The notes: generated by a model not told the origin, from the letters alone. Numbered from the stretch's first letter, positions 36,418 through 48,560 are shown. The stretch: DNA of 64,000 nucleotides from Sindora glabra (GCA_020226215.1 CM035235.1:47707511-47771510); one strand, 5' to 3'. Numbers and translations: made by a program.

Positions 36418-38116
36418 TGGCTTAAATGCAATTTTAATCCTCCGAATATATGAATCGTGCAATTTTGGTCCCTTTTTTAAAATAATCTATTTTGGTCCCT
36501 CTAAATATCAATATCTAATTGAGGCAACTTTGGTCCTCCTGTTACTAATCTGTCCCATTGTTGATGGAAAATGCTGATGTGTTACTAAGCACTTTAATCA
36601 TTGCTTATGTGCCAGCACATGTGGAGTAAGAATCAGACACTATACTCTAGTATTCCATTTTTTTTACTAAAACTTTTTATTTATTTTCTTTTTCATTTTT
36701 ATCCATCTTCTTTCCGAAGATTGCACAATCATATTCATCCTCTCTTCCTTCTTGCCACAGTTGTTGGTTGAAGAAGAGCAAGGTTATCACTGTTGAATTA
36801 GACCCAGCAGCCACAACGAAAGAAGACGTGTTGTTAAAAGAGTCACCAGACAGAACTTGAAGGCAAATGTAGCCGTGATCCATATTTTTGTTAGGCTGGA
36901 CAATTAGCAAAGAAGATCAAAGAACAAGTTTGAACCTTGTTTGAAATTTCACACTCAAACAAAAACAAATAGCAACAATTCCTAATTTAATCACATTTTT
37001 TGGATTTGCTTTTGGTTATTTGATTAATGAAAGGTTCCTTGTTCATACTCTGTTTTGCGATAAATTTCACACCTGCAGGGTTCCTTCTTTATCTCTGTTT
37101 CCTAATTTTATAATTTCTTCTTAGCTTTCCAATCAGTAAATACCCAGAATTTATATTTCTTATTTATCATTCACAAATTGATTTCATCTTCATTTTGAAT
37201 GAATTGCCAAGGCTGATGTATTAGTTCGTGTATATTTAAGTTGGAAGGCAAAAACTTCTGGGATGGAATGGCAACAGCAGAGCAAGACTATGGAAGTTGG
37301 AAGGAAGAAGCTTCTAGAATGGTGAAGAAAAGAAGGAAAAAAACATTGTTATCAAATCGTGAATCGTATCGTGAATCGATTGATTAAAATTTTGAATCGT
37401 GAATCGAAGCGAACCGTGAATCGGTAAGATTCACAAAATATATAAAAATAGTATATATTATCTTATATATAATAAAATATAAACATTGATAATGAAAAAT
37501 AAAATCTTCAAAGACTGGGTTATGGCACTATGGTAAAGTTGAAACTGAAAAAATAAGATTTTTTAAAGATGGATGAGGGCTAATGGATTGCACATGATTC
37601 TGTTATGAGTTTTTTTTTCTAAAAAAATTGAAAAAAAATACAAACTGGGCTTAGTTTTATGAGTTGGGTCGCACAGAACCCGAATTAGGTTCTGTCTGCG
37701 ACCCAATTGGCTGAAAATTTCAAGCTTTTCTGCTTCGTAAGTATCCCTTACTGGAAAATAGAAACACGCACGATTTGACTCTTTGATTTGATTCGCAAAC
37801 GCGATTCGTGCAATTTACCCACGATTCATGATCGAATCGCAACGATTCAGAGGTTTCAACGATTCATTTAAAGATTCACATCATTTTTTTCCAGAATCAA
37901 ATCGAACCGTACAATTCGAATCGCGAATCAAACAATTCCGACTAAATTGCAAAAAAATAATAAAATTACATGTCAACAATTCTGGATGGAGTTTAGATGG
38001 AGGGATCAAAATTGCACCAATTATATACCTAAAGGGATCAAAATAGATTATTTTGAAAAAGCGGGACCAAAATCACACAATTCATATATTAGGGGATCAA
38101 AACTGCATTTAAGCCA
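36418..38116. mobile_element. 1.7-kb long-TIR DNA transposon (MULE-like, non-autonomous)
   Basis: The ends are inverted repeats of about 120 bp. The left starts tggcttaaatgcaattttaa; the reverse complement of the right starts tggcttaaatgcagttttga. Both continue through ttttggtccc and aaaataatctattttg. Ends of this ttaaatgcaatttt...ggtccc type are common on non-autonomous long-TIR, probably Mutator-like, elements in dicots (established pattern; the superfamily is inference). No transposase is encoded. It sits in an intron of the REC-like pseudogene. No clean 9-bp target duplication is visible. A GAATCG-rich sub-element lies inside. Confidence 0.7.
37345..37965. repeat. GAATCG-rich foldback nested in the MULE-like element
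   Basis: The left part (37,345-37,435) repeats gtgaatcg at least five times. The right part (37,790-37,960) carries the inverse, cgattc and cgattcatgatcgaatcg, many times, ending in cgaatcgcgaatcaaacaat. The two parts are roughly inverted to each other. Function unknown; likely a nested MITE with repetitive ends. Confidence 0.5.
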
Positions 38117-39629
38117 AAAACATTTATACTATAGTCACTGACAAGCATCATCACAGAATGTAGCAACTCCAATCATTTCCCATAAAATTTTTAAAATACA
38201 ATTAACCTAGCGGACCTTGCTATCATGAGATCCATTAAGACAAACATACATAAATACCTCAGTATCAGTGGTTTCCAATACTCCGAGTAACCAATTAAGT
38301 ATTAGATGCAAATAACGAAAGACAAGCTCTGGTATACCTTAAGTGGCCTTTGCTACCTATTAATGCATCAGGTTTTCAAGTACCATTTTTGTGCAGCCTA
38401 TTGCTGTTCAAAAGCTTTAGACTCAAAGTACTCAAGCCAAGCACAGGCATCCTGACGCATTCAGGCATTCACACCATATATCAAGTTTGCGCAAGCAAAA
38501 CATAAATAGCTGTTACTAGATACTTTACAGGCTTATAGCTAAGAAGGTCAATGGGGGGCTTGGATTCAATCACTTAAATATTAGTCTGTTAAGATAAAAA
38601 CAGGGATAATCATAATGACGATACAAAGTGTCCAAACGCTGAACCAACAAGTGTTTTCTATTACAGGGGTGCTTCCTTAGTCTCTGAAGGAAGGAGTGTG
38701 CAAAACAATACAATATACTTAAGTGTGACAAAATACCCGGGTACACAAGTCATCTGAGCCTAAGCCTAGTTTTGCTCACAGAATTTGCAAAGTCGTTTGC
38801 TCATGCTGCGCACTCAGAGGACATGCTTCCATCAAAGAAGGTGAAAGTGCTATTGCATGGTAACTTGCAGCTGTCTGCATAGAATAAAAAACAAAGAAAT
38901 ATGCAGATGTAAAATGCAGAAATGGCCAGTGTTTTCTGATAAGCAATATGCATGCCAGGTGTTTGGAATATTATTTTATCTTTCACTAGGTTTCTTCTTC
39001 AGCACCAGCCGGAAAGTTCAACTAAATTAAGGATAATCTAATATAGATATTTTTAAAACTATTCAACAGGTGTAATGAAATGGCACATTCCTTGATATCA
39101 GATTGCCTCTACCCTGTCTGTCATAACTCAACCAAAATCAGAAAGTATGAGAATATGGATTACATATAATAATATAAAATTCCATTCTCAAGTAGTACAC
39201 TTAAGAAAAAAGGAAAATGCTGTGTGTACAGAATGCATATAACAATGAATGCTGTTTGAAAAGGCAATTAGCTATTTTAACAAAGGTTTTATTTTCAGGT
39301 ATATGGAGCCCAGTGATAACACTTAGAAAAAAAATTATATAACACTATCTTTAGATATATTATGGAACAGTTTTTGTTCGTCAAGGAAGAACAATTATAA
39401 TTAAGTAAATTCTATCTTTTGATAAAATCAGGAAACAAAACAAACCTGAATATGATCAGGACAAAGTAACCTTTGGTTGCACTTTAAAGCTTTATGCAGA
39501 TATCTAAAGGCAACATGCACATTTCCAAGGCCTTCCTCCATCATAGCTACATTAATTTATGTCGCAGCAGTGTTTGGATGAGATGGTCCACAAGTCAGAA
39601 GCAGAAGATTTAAAGCACGCTTTACATAC

Positions 39630-40290
39630 CTGATAAATTACAGTTGCAGAGACAATTCAAAACTCAAACTCTCAAAACAGAATACAATATATCTACAACG
39701 CATCACAAACAAAAACTTTTAAAGCCATATTTTACAATATTTTCAATAATTGACATTGATGAATAGTACCCTGTTAAGTTAGAAACTAAATCCATCCCTT
39801 CGGTGGTCCACAAGAAGTAAAACATAATGCAAACCATAGTATTAAGAAACCATGTAACTTTATACATCATTAAATTGCACAAGAAAAAACGTACTTCAGA
39901 ACCACAATATTGAATGCAATAGTAAGCAAAAGTTTAAAGCAATGCCTTCATCTTCTTCAAGAAATGATCTACCTGCTGTTATCATTGATCTCATCAGCAG
40001 CTCACTGGCTTATTCAGATCTGTACCTTTAGCTTAACAATCACTTGTGTCAGAATCTCACAACTATTTGTACACTAAAAGAATTATGCGCTGTCTACAAC
40101 CAATTAACTAAAAATTAAGCATCACAATGCTTATAATAAAGACACCTATTCCAGTTGGGATCCAACAACATCATCAGTAAGGCCAAGAGTTGACAATCGA
40201 GATTTTAATATTGCAAGGTCAAAGAATTTATTCGATAGTTGAATCAATCAATTAAGACAATAAAGTAAATCATGCAGCAAACAGGTTGTT
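39630..40290. other. Upstream of the REC-like pseudogene, no gene seen
   Basis: The missing upstream TPR exon of the REC-like gene was looked for here and not found. There is no open frame or transposon signal. Confidence 0.4.
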
Positions 40291-40296
40291 GCTTTC

Positions 40297-40645
40297 AAGG
40301 ATCAGAATGAAGGTTTTGATCAATGCATGAAGCTTTGATAGCAGACTAGTGTTTGAAGCAAAGCATGAAAACATATGTTGGGAGAAGTCTAGGCTATCAT
40401 TCCATACTAGAATGCAACCCACGCCTTTTCTTACAACCCATTTGCCAAGTGGGGACATGGCAGGTTTTGCTGTAGAAGAGGTTGCGGAAGTTACAATGCA
40501 ATAACTTAGCAAGAACAGGGGCCCTCTTCATTTTGCCAATTTCAGTACTGGCCATAATCTGCTTAAGCTTCAAACACTACTGCTACCAAGATAATCTTCC
40601 TGCTCAAACCTTTTACTATTCACCATCATTTCCTTGTCACTTCAG
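40297..40645. repeat. Direct duplication, copy A (partner 41,873-42,242)
   Basis: The phrases gttgggagaagtcta, tagaatgcaacccacgcctt followed by ttcttacaaccc, gaagaggttgcg, cactcttcatttt-like and taatcttcctgctca occur in the same order and spacing as in copy B. On the minus strand both copies keep a frame reading GCKKRRGLHSSME. I do not recognise it. Confidence 0.85.
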
Positions 40646-41872
40646 TTTATAAACAACAAAAGAAAATCATGAAGTTGCATCCATAAAGATCGAAAATGAT
40701 TAAATTGAATCACTGATGCCTGCCAAGGAGATGGTAAGAAAACTGTCTAAGGGCCAACACGAAAGAAAAATAGATGTTTCAGCACTGAGCTTAAACACAT
40801 CATTGCTGAATATTATATGAAATTTTAAGATGGAAATTACCAATTATTATAATAGTCAGTATGGCATGAACTAGGAATAATACAATAAAAGGTGCTGAAC
40901 AATAGACGGGTTAAAACTGAACTCCAGGACTTCCGTCCTTGTCTAATCAAGCAGCAGAGGTCCTATGTATATTCTTTGATTACCAATCATGAAACTAAAT
41001 TGACACACAATAGTACAACAAATACAAGGGAGTCAAGGGCCATCATGCATAGACAAGTAGACAACATATATTAAGTTCTTGTACAACTCCTACTCCTTTG
41101 AGAGGGACCATTAATTAGGTGCTGAACAAAATAAGGATCATTCAGGGACTACCAAATAAAAAAAAAAGGATGGGCAACCCACTTTCAGGATGGTCTTTTA
41201 AAATCAAAGAGTTACTCCAGTAAATCATTCACTGGGTAGAACATTGCCTTCCGGTTAGAAGATGGAGGGAGACAACTTAGCTAGTGGTTCGACAAACAGA
41301 AAACTACTGAGACAAGAAGCATAGCAGTCTTCGTAACAGAAATACCAAACTAAACCACACAAACCCAATTAGATTCAATCACAATGAGAATCAGAATTAA
41401 GTCTCTTGCTGTTAAAATGACACCAAAAAAATTAAACACATACACGTGTTTAGGTCAACAAGTCTAGTATGATGACACTTGCCTAACCTAGTCTAAATTT
41501 CCGTCTTACCTAAACTGCCTACGTTGCTGTAGGGTGTATCATACCCTCACAAATTAAACAACGGGAAGGTGCTAGCAGAGCTCACAAATTTTTCAATATC
41601 AGGAAACAATGTCGTCATGTAGCCCGAGAAATCACATTATTGTAGTTGAACAACCTTAAACTTCTAGAGTACGATGCACTATCTTGGATGGTGAAATAAG
41701 TAACTATCATAGGCATGTCCAAAAAATCTTAAAACAAATAAATGTATTGATTTACTTCAAATTCAAGAAAGGAGCCACCATCAGATATCATTCAGCATCA
41801 ATGAAACGTAACCAATAAGACAGACCATTTAAATAACTTAGACAAAAAAAACCAATAAAGTAACAATATGTG
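40646..41872. other. Spacer between the two duplicated segments
   Basis: Non-coding by inspection. The open frames at 40,892-41,074 and 41,788-41,994 are short; the second is a shadow of copy B. Confidence 0.4.
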
Positions 41873-42242
41873 GTCAGGATCAGAAAAAAGGTTGTGTTCA
41901 TTGCAGGACGCACTTTAGTAGCAAACCAATGTTTAAAGCAAAGACAAACAAGCAAATGTTGGGAGAAGTCTAAGTATTCCATGCTAGAATGCAACCCACG
42001 CCTTTTCTTACAACCCTTCTGCTAAGTTCAAACAAGGCATGATATTTGATATCTGAAGAGGTTGCGAGAGTCAAACTGCAATACTTTAGCAATGACTGGG
42101 GCACTCTTCATTTCACTAAAAAGATTTTTTTTTTTTTGGGAGGGGTGGACATTTTGCCTAAGCTTCAAACATTGTCACTACCAACGTAATCTTCCTGCTC
42201 ATACCTTTTACTAGTTCACCATCATTTCCATGCCTACTTCAA
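41873..42242. repeat. Direct duplication, copy B (partner 40,297-40,645)
   Basis: Same orientation as copy A, diverged (about four of five bases match by eye), with a T14-G insertion near 42,125. The minus strand has the continuous segment GCKKRRGLHSSMEYLDFSQH and the following residues. Copy A is broken by a stop soon after the same motif. Confidence 0.85.
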
Positions 42243-42399
42243 TTCAAGGAGAAAAAATGAAAACCCAAATGAGAAAAACGCAAGCTTTATTAGCGACGGT
42301 GAGAAACATGGCAGTTTGACTCGGTTGAGGGAAAAACAAAACCAGGAACAGGATTGTGGAAGGCAACTAAAAAGAAAAGGCACATTAAAGCGACAAGCT

Positions 42400-42545
42400 C
42401 ATAAGCAAAACTTCTGCAGCTGCATTGATATTCAGATTCCAAAAAGAGAAAGCAAATAACAGAGAGGAGAGGGTACTCACGGAAATGAAGGCGCACCCGC
42501 CGACAACTGGGAACCTAGGGATGGAATGGAAAGCGGACGGGGTTT
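42400..42545 (-). promoter_or_regulatory. GC-richer block resembling a minus-strand first exon/promoter
   Basis: This block is clearly less AT-rich than its surroundings. On the minus strand it reads ggcgggtgcgccttcatttc followed by cgtgagtacc, a good donor-like site. It might be the 5' end of a minus-strand transcript running into the duplicated segments. No start codon or protein family can be fixed. Confidence 0.25.
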
Positions 42546-42779
42546 TATGGGTAGGCGGCCCAGACTTATCTGGACTCTTTTGGGTTTATCATAATCTGGC
42601 CCAAATAAATGGCCATTTTGCTCAAGAAAAAAAAACTCAAAATAAGCACTCCATAGAAACTTTGGACCAAAACAAAGTCTCTGCCCGAATAAAATTGCCT
42701 CCGTAGAAATTTGGAGACACTTTTCAAAAGATTCTACCTCTACTGTAATATTACCCTAATTATATTATACAGTGAAAAA

Positions 42780-43255
42780 TTTTAAAAATTTTATTTAATT
42801 TTAAAATGGTTGAATTCTGCTATCACCAACACAAAAATTTGAAATTGGAGTCTTAAGTTAGGTAAAACTCTAGAATTAGCATTTATTATCCACTTAATTA
42901 CGTTATTGTTTTTGTAAACTTTTTAATCATATATCACAATGACATTGAATGTTGATTTCTACATTATTTTTTTCATCTAATTTTGTATATAAATAATGAA
43001 AGTTAAATTAAATATATAAAATTTAAATAAATACATAAAAATGAGTTTAAAATTATGTGTGAAAAATTGACATGATAATTGGTAAGCCAACAATTAATAT
43101 TGTAATTCTTGTTTTAAAATTTTCAATTAAAAGTTATGTAATATTAATTAAAATAATCGATTAGGTACGTGATGAGCATTGATTTCAAGTTTTATATACA
43201 TAAAGCTTTTTTTTTATTTTCAAAATTAGTAGAAGTAAAATTTAATTACTAAGTT
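42780..43255. mobile_element. Second member of the long-TIR MITE family
   Basis: The order of motifs parallels the element at 28,649-29,127: aaaatggttgaattctg, attagcatttattatccact, ttaaaattatgtgtgaaaaa, and an inverted terminus around tttcaaaattagtagaagta. It is more diverged than the intronic copy. It has no coding capacity. Confidence 0.6.
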
Positions 43256-43317
43256 GAAAAAAAGTTTTCTATTTTTTTTAATATATACACACGTACTTCT
43301 TTTGTTATTATGTTTTA

Positions 43318-43475
43318 AAGTAAACTCTTATTTTTGTCTTTGTGATATTTACTTCAATCTTGTTCCTATGAAATAATTTGTATATTAATTTTATCTTTGA
43401 TAAATGTTTTGACCAATCTTATCCTTCTATTAATGTGCTATTCAAATACATAATGAAAAGTTAATGTAGATCTCT
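43318..43475. repeat. Inverted repeat, left arm (partner 51,590-51,745)
   Basis: It contains gtaaactcttatttttgtct, tgtgatatttacttcaatct, tgaaataatttgtatattaa and caatcttatccttctattaa. The reverse complement of the partner has gtaaacctttatttttgtcc, tgtgatatacacatttttct, tgaaatagtttatatcaatt and cgatcttatctttagttagt in the same order. It may be the terminal inverted repeat of a larger DNA transposon. Confidence 0.65.
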
Positions 43476-44096
43476 TTATAGTTGTATGCCCTAACTTAAT
43501 GAAGTCTTAAATTATAAAAGTAAAAAAGAAGCCATTTTTATAAGAAAATATCAAAGGAGGAGAAGGTCATTTTAATTTAGTATTTCATTTTGCCTTTACA
43601 ACATAACAACTAAAGAGGAAATCAAGTTGTCTTCATTTGCATATCAATACAATAAGGATAGATGGAAGGTGTGATAACCATTTTAGTGGAACTTATCTCT
43701 AACTAACATAGTCAATTATTCTATATATGATTATGGGTTAAGACATGTTCTCTTTACCTCTTCCATTAAAAGGAATCCAAGTAAGAAGTTTCTCATATGC
43801 CCTAAGTACAAAACAAATGATGAACACTATGAATATTTTTATCGGATAGATTGGAAAAATTGCAACAAGTTAGGAATGTTGGTGAAATTATTATTGGGTT
43901 TACTTATAATTTTGTGGGTTTTGATCTATATTTTTTAAGTTTTATATGTAATTTAGGAATGAATATTAGTGTGGATTTTGGTTTATGGATGGAGTAGTTT
44001 AAGGTTGAAAAGTGCTATAATTGGAGTCAAAGTGAATCAAGTTGGTGGTTGTTTTATAATGGTTAACAAAAGCCATTTTAGTAAGAAAAATGACAT

Positions 44097-44210
44097 CATG
44101 CATGAGCTAATCTATCATGAACCATACACATTGAACTAGAGTCTAATTTGTTCTATGTTTAATCCATACAAATATATCTAAATAAATTATTTATTTTATT
44201 TTAATATAAA
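44097..44210 (-). repeat. Truncated 3' LTR of the copia element
   Basis: It matches the 5' LTR segments around atgcatga, acacattgaacta and aaataaattatttattttat. It lacks about 57 bp in the middle and the whole of what would be the distal part (counterpart of 49,055-49,356). Its inner edge reads aatataaaa where the 5' LTR ends aatataaca. Confidence 0.75.
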
Positions 44211-44224
44211 AATCTCTCACTTGG
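44211..44224 (-). other. Polypurine tract of the copia element
   Basis: The minus strand reads ccaagtgagagatt immediately before the 3' LTR. This is the position and purine-rich type of the plus-strand primer in copia elements. Confidence 0.55.
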
Positions 44225-44559
44225 ATAGTATTAATTAATTATATAAAATAATTGAAATATTAATAATTAAGCAATTATTATACATTATGTTATAAACTTA
44301 ATTTAGAAAATAAGACCGTATAGAATCATTGAATTTGATAAGGAGACAAGTGATGTTTAAATATAACATCTTATAATCTAAAAAGAATAGAATATATAAA
44401 ATTAGTCTTTCAACAATAGCTCAGAAGAGAAATAACTTAAAATCATTAAATTCGATAAGGAAACAAATGATATATAAAACACATTACTAATGTTTCAATA
44501 TCTAAATTGAGCAATTATTATATAAATGATATCAGACATTAACAAAATAAAATAATCAT

Positions 44560-47510
44560 ATCTCAGACTCCTACTAAACCAAGGCTTCTTTAAAAGATTT
44601 AACAAGACCTAGATAAGTTACATGATTCTTAAATATTCCTACAGGTAAATCTTTAGTTAATAGATCCGCTAGCATATCTCCACTAGGGATGTATTTAATG
44701 TGAGTCTGAGATTCAACAATCTTCTCTCTAACAAACAGGAGTTTAACATCAAAGTGTTTAGTACAAATAAAATTCCTATAGTTTTGAGAGAAGTGTATGG
44801 CAGAAGAATTATCATAGAAAATTGTAAGAGGTTATGATATAGAATCAACTAAATGCATGCTAAATATCAATTTCCTTAACCATATAATATGACAAGTAGC
44901 CTCATAACATGTGATAAACTCTACTTCCATAGTTGAGGTAGTTATGAGTGTCTGTTTAACACTTTTTCATGAGATAACTCCTCTAAACATCATAAAGATA
45001 TATTCAGATATTAACTTATGATCATTTATACGTAGGGCATAATCAGAATTTGAATAACCAATAATCTCAAATGAATCATATCTTTTATAAGTCAACATAT
45101 GATTCTTGGTACCTTGAAAATACCTCATTACCTACTTAACTATTTTTCAACGATCCATCCCAGAGTCACTTAAGTAATTTTCAAGCACACTAATAGCAAA
45201 AGTTATATATGGACAAGTGCAGACTTGTGCATATATAAGACTACTAACAATGGAAACGTAAGAAATCTTATCCATTTCAGCCTTTTCAATATCAATTTGA
45301 GGGCACTATGACCAAGACAACATATTACCTTTCTTAATGGGCATTGGCCTGGATACACAAGTATCCATTTTGAATCTTTTAAGCACCCCTTCAATGTAAT
45401 TGGCTTAGGACATATCCAAAATACCACAAGTTCTATCATAATGGATCTGAATTCTAAGAATAAAATATGCTTAGCCAAGATCCTTCATATTGAAATGGCA
45501 TGATAACATGCATTTTAACTCATCTAAAAAATTAATTGAGTTACTAGCTAATAAAATGTCATCAACATCGAGCACTAAGATGATAAAATTACCCTTATCG
45601 AATTTCTTATAGATACATTGATTCTAAGTATTCTTAATGAACCCAAAAGATCTAATGACCTCATGAAACTTTACGTACCATTGCTTAGAAACTTGTTTTA
45701 GCCCATATAAGGCTCTTCTTCTATCAAATTTGAATTTTCAGCATTATCACCTCTAATAGGTGAAGGTGTCAGAATAGGTATAGGTAAAATAATGCTTTCA
45801 TCATGTAAATTAATAGCCCTAGGTATTAAACTTTCACTATCCAAGTCATCCTCAAAATTGAATGCCTTATCAGACTCGATGATCTTGGTAGTGTGAGTAA
45901 GATAATAAAATTTATAACCTCTTGATCCAGTATAGTACCTAATGAAGAATTCATTAATTATTCTAGAGTCTAATTTCTTCAAATGGCAATTATATGATCT
46001 CACCTCTACCTTATAACCCCATATTCAAAAATGTTTCAAACTGAGTTATTTTCTAGTAAAGAACTCATATGGAGTATTTGAAATTAACTTACTGGGTACT
46101 TAGTTCAAAATATATACCACAATCTTTAAAGGCCTCACCTCACAAGAATTCTAGCAATAGGGAGTGACTTATCATGCTTTTAACCATGTCTATTAGAGTA
46201 CAATTACGCCTTTCTACAACCTTTTTTGTTGTGGTGTGCCAAGCATTCTATATTGGGCCTCAATACCATGTTCATGCAAAAATAGAGCAAATAGACTAGG
46301 ATTTCTGCCCGCCTCAATATATCTCCTATAATACTCTCCACCCCTATCTGATCTAACACACTTTATAACTTGTTAGTCTTTAATTCAATTGCTACGTTAA
46401 GGTTTTTGAAGGCATCTAGAGATTTTGACTTCTCACGTATAAGCTCAATCCAATCATATATGGAGTGAGCATTTGTAAATGTAATGAAATATTTAAAACC
46501 TCCAATAGTTACTGGTGTAATGGGCCCATATATGTTAGTATGTATAAGGTCCAAGATGTTTTCGAATTTTTATGCCCCTTTATTTCTAGTTCTAGTAGGA
46601 TATTTTCCTTTTATACAATTAATAAAAGTCTCAAAATTTGAGAAATCTAAATCTGACAATACACCTTGCTTGATCAATCTTTCTAATCTTTCTTTAGAAA
46701 TGTGACCCAAACGTCGATGCCATAAAATGGAAGAATTCTCACTCATTTTAGGACATTTATACCCAATTACAACATTAATGGGTACATCAAAAGACATAAC
46801 AGGACAATCATTCAAATTCAAATGATATAAAGTATTTTGTAAGGTAGCAGTGCCAACAATAGTAGAATCATAATAAATTTCAATTTTTTCATTTCCTCAC
46901 CAAAAGAAATAACTACAATTATCCAAAATAGAATTGGAAATCAAATTCCTTCTTAAAGATGGTACATAAATGGCATTATTCAAATCTAATATATGTTCAG
47001 AAGATAAACATAAAGAAACCAATCCTATGTATTCAATTTCAACCTTATTCTGTACTACTCCCAAGACTGTTTTCTCTCTTTCACTTGGGATTTGTTGATT
47101 TTTAGCCCCTTCAAAAAAATTGTAACATGAATAATTGCACTAGAATCCAACCACTAAAATTCTAAAGATGTCTCAAGATTATTAGACTCAAAACACATTA
47201 GAGCTAGAGGGGTAGAATTGAATTTCTCTCCAACAGCTTTCATGTATTCCACTGCAGTGTCCTTGTCTGAGATACTTTTTCTAATTCCTTTCTTAATAGT
47301 GAATTTGATCACTACTAAATAGATTTTGTTTAACTTATACTATTGTTTGTAATAAAGTCTTATCTTTAGCACTAGACTTAGGCAAAAAATCAGCTATCTT
47401 CGGTTCTCTAAAAGCCAAATATTCCTTAAAAATTGTCAGGTACATGTTCAAAGACTCTTTCCATTCATTATAATTTGTTCCATTAAGAGTCCTAACCACA
47501 GATAGTTATT
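44560..47510 (-). pseudogene. Copia gag-pol remains
   Basis: Reading along the minus strand: a gag start with LNGTNYNEWKESLNMYL near 47,500-47,450; a protease relic reading WLDSSAIIHVT near 47,160; GAG-pre-integrase LWHRRLGHISKERL (46,821-46,570); integrase MDLIHTNIYGPI and GFKYFITFTNAHSIYDWIEL (46,554-46,363); an integrase tail (46,003-45,698); an RT thumb/connection block with NYIEGVLKRFKMDT and MDKISY (45,480-45,200); and RNase H with TSTMEVEFIT, KHFDVKLLFVREKI and LADLLTKDLP (about 45,080-44,580). The gag CCHC region and much of protease are missing: only about 350 bp separate the gag start from the protease relic, where more than 700 bp is usual. It is non-functional. Confidence 0.88.
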
Positions 47511-48199
47511 AAAAAGCCAGAAATGATGCTACATAATTAGAAAATATTAATTATGCGTGCACAATATAATTATTATACAAGATTCCTAATTAAAATAAAA
47601 TCAGTCAAGCAATTATATAACAAGGTAGCATCAATAAAAATTACATATGCCATATAATTTGGCTTGTATAAGAGTCTACACAATAATATAATTAACATAA
47701 TCATACCAATAGGGTAGAAGAAATATTGAAATATTATAAATGTTACATACCTATTTAAAAGAGTCTAAACCTTAAAATTACATTAGCAATGTCACACCAA
47801 TAGGTTGCATCCATTATTAATGCAATATCTTCCTAAACATCCTAAAAGAATAATATTTTCATATAAAATAGTCTCACTATAATCCTAATCTATCATTGGT
47901 GTGAATAAAATAATTTTAGTATCTATACATGTATAAAATTACATAACTAATGATTTAATAATTTATCAAACACAACTAAATTCACAACTAGAAAGAGTGA
48001 CTCTTCACTAAGCCCAAAAATATTGTCAAGAATGTTCAAGAATTTTTATAAGCTAAAATTTCATAAATAAAATGTATTTCCATACAATATAAACTTTATA
48101 AAATTTATAATAAATATTTATTGGCTAAATTTTTTTTGGAAAAATAACATATGAATAGAAAATTAAATTCTAAGAATTTTAGTAAAAAATGAGTTAAAA

Positions 48200-48560
48200 G
48201 ACCCAGCGCATGAAGCTTACGCACTCTCTAGTGCATGGCTTTGTGCATGATGAAATCAGCCATAACTGACTAATTAATAGCAAGCATGTGAGGTTCATGC
48301 GTTTCAAGCATGTGAGGTTCACGGCCTTTCAAGCATGTGGCTTTACGCGCAATGACCAACTGCAATTGACTTGTCAAAACACAGCATGTGACACCCACAT
48401 GCTTTCATATACATGACAACCATGCTCTTGACTAACTAGCACTGGCTAGTCAGAATAGGCACATGACGTTCACGTGCTCTAGAGTGCATGGCACCCACAC
48501 ACGTGACCAATTGAAGTAGCACTTGATGGAAAGGAAGCACATGAGGTACACGCGCTTTTC
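48200..48560. repeat. Degenerate repeats in the copia leader
   Basis: The phrase aagcatgtgaggttca and variants (gcatgtggctttacgcgc, gcacatgaggtacacgcgct, gcacatgacgttcacgtgct) recur about eight times at uneven spacing, between the primer site and gag of the copia element. This block is GC-richer than the rest of the element. Confidence 0.7.

Larger units (their letters stand above)
33979..39629 (-). pseudogene. Broken REC/TSS-like (CLU-TPR family) gene, 3' part
   Basis: Minus-strand blocks in gene order match the C-terminal half of plant REDUCED CHLOROPLAST COVERAGE/TSS proteins, relatives of CLU/FRIENDLY. TPR exon at 39629-39446: LLTCGPSHPNTAAT, a stop, then [20 protein letters not shown]. 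TPR exon at 38874-38780: QTAASYHAIA, SAQHEQTTLQIL. Exon at about 38465-38362: WLEYFESKAFEQQ followed by stops. Exon at about 36146-36050: VSDLLDYINPNNDSKGRE. Then 35865-33979: DGWQPVQRPRSA, SYKEVALAPPGTV, LSASAAPFNP, PSPPPTPNMMQPLPF, KTLSILIGGRNQK and a terminal stop. Splice sites persist, so this is a DNA-level copy, not a retrocopy. Many stops and frameshifts are present, and the N-terminal CLU half and the first TPR exon are absent. REC proteins set the size of the chloroplast compartment; this copy cannot make a normal one. Confidence 0.88.

Noticed and set aside
45203..45478. Minus-strand ORF at 45.2-45.5 kb as a host gene
   Set aside because: It overlaps the copia RT region in a shifted frame; the RT motifs are read in the neighbouring frame.
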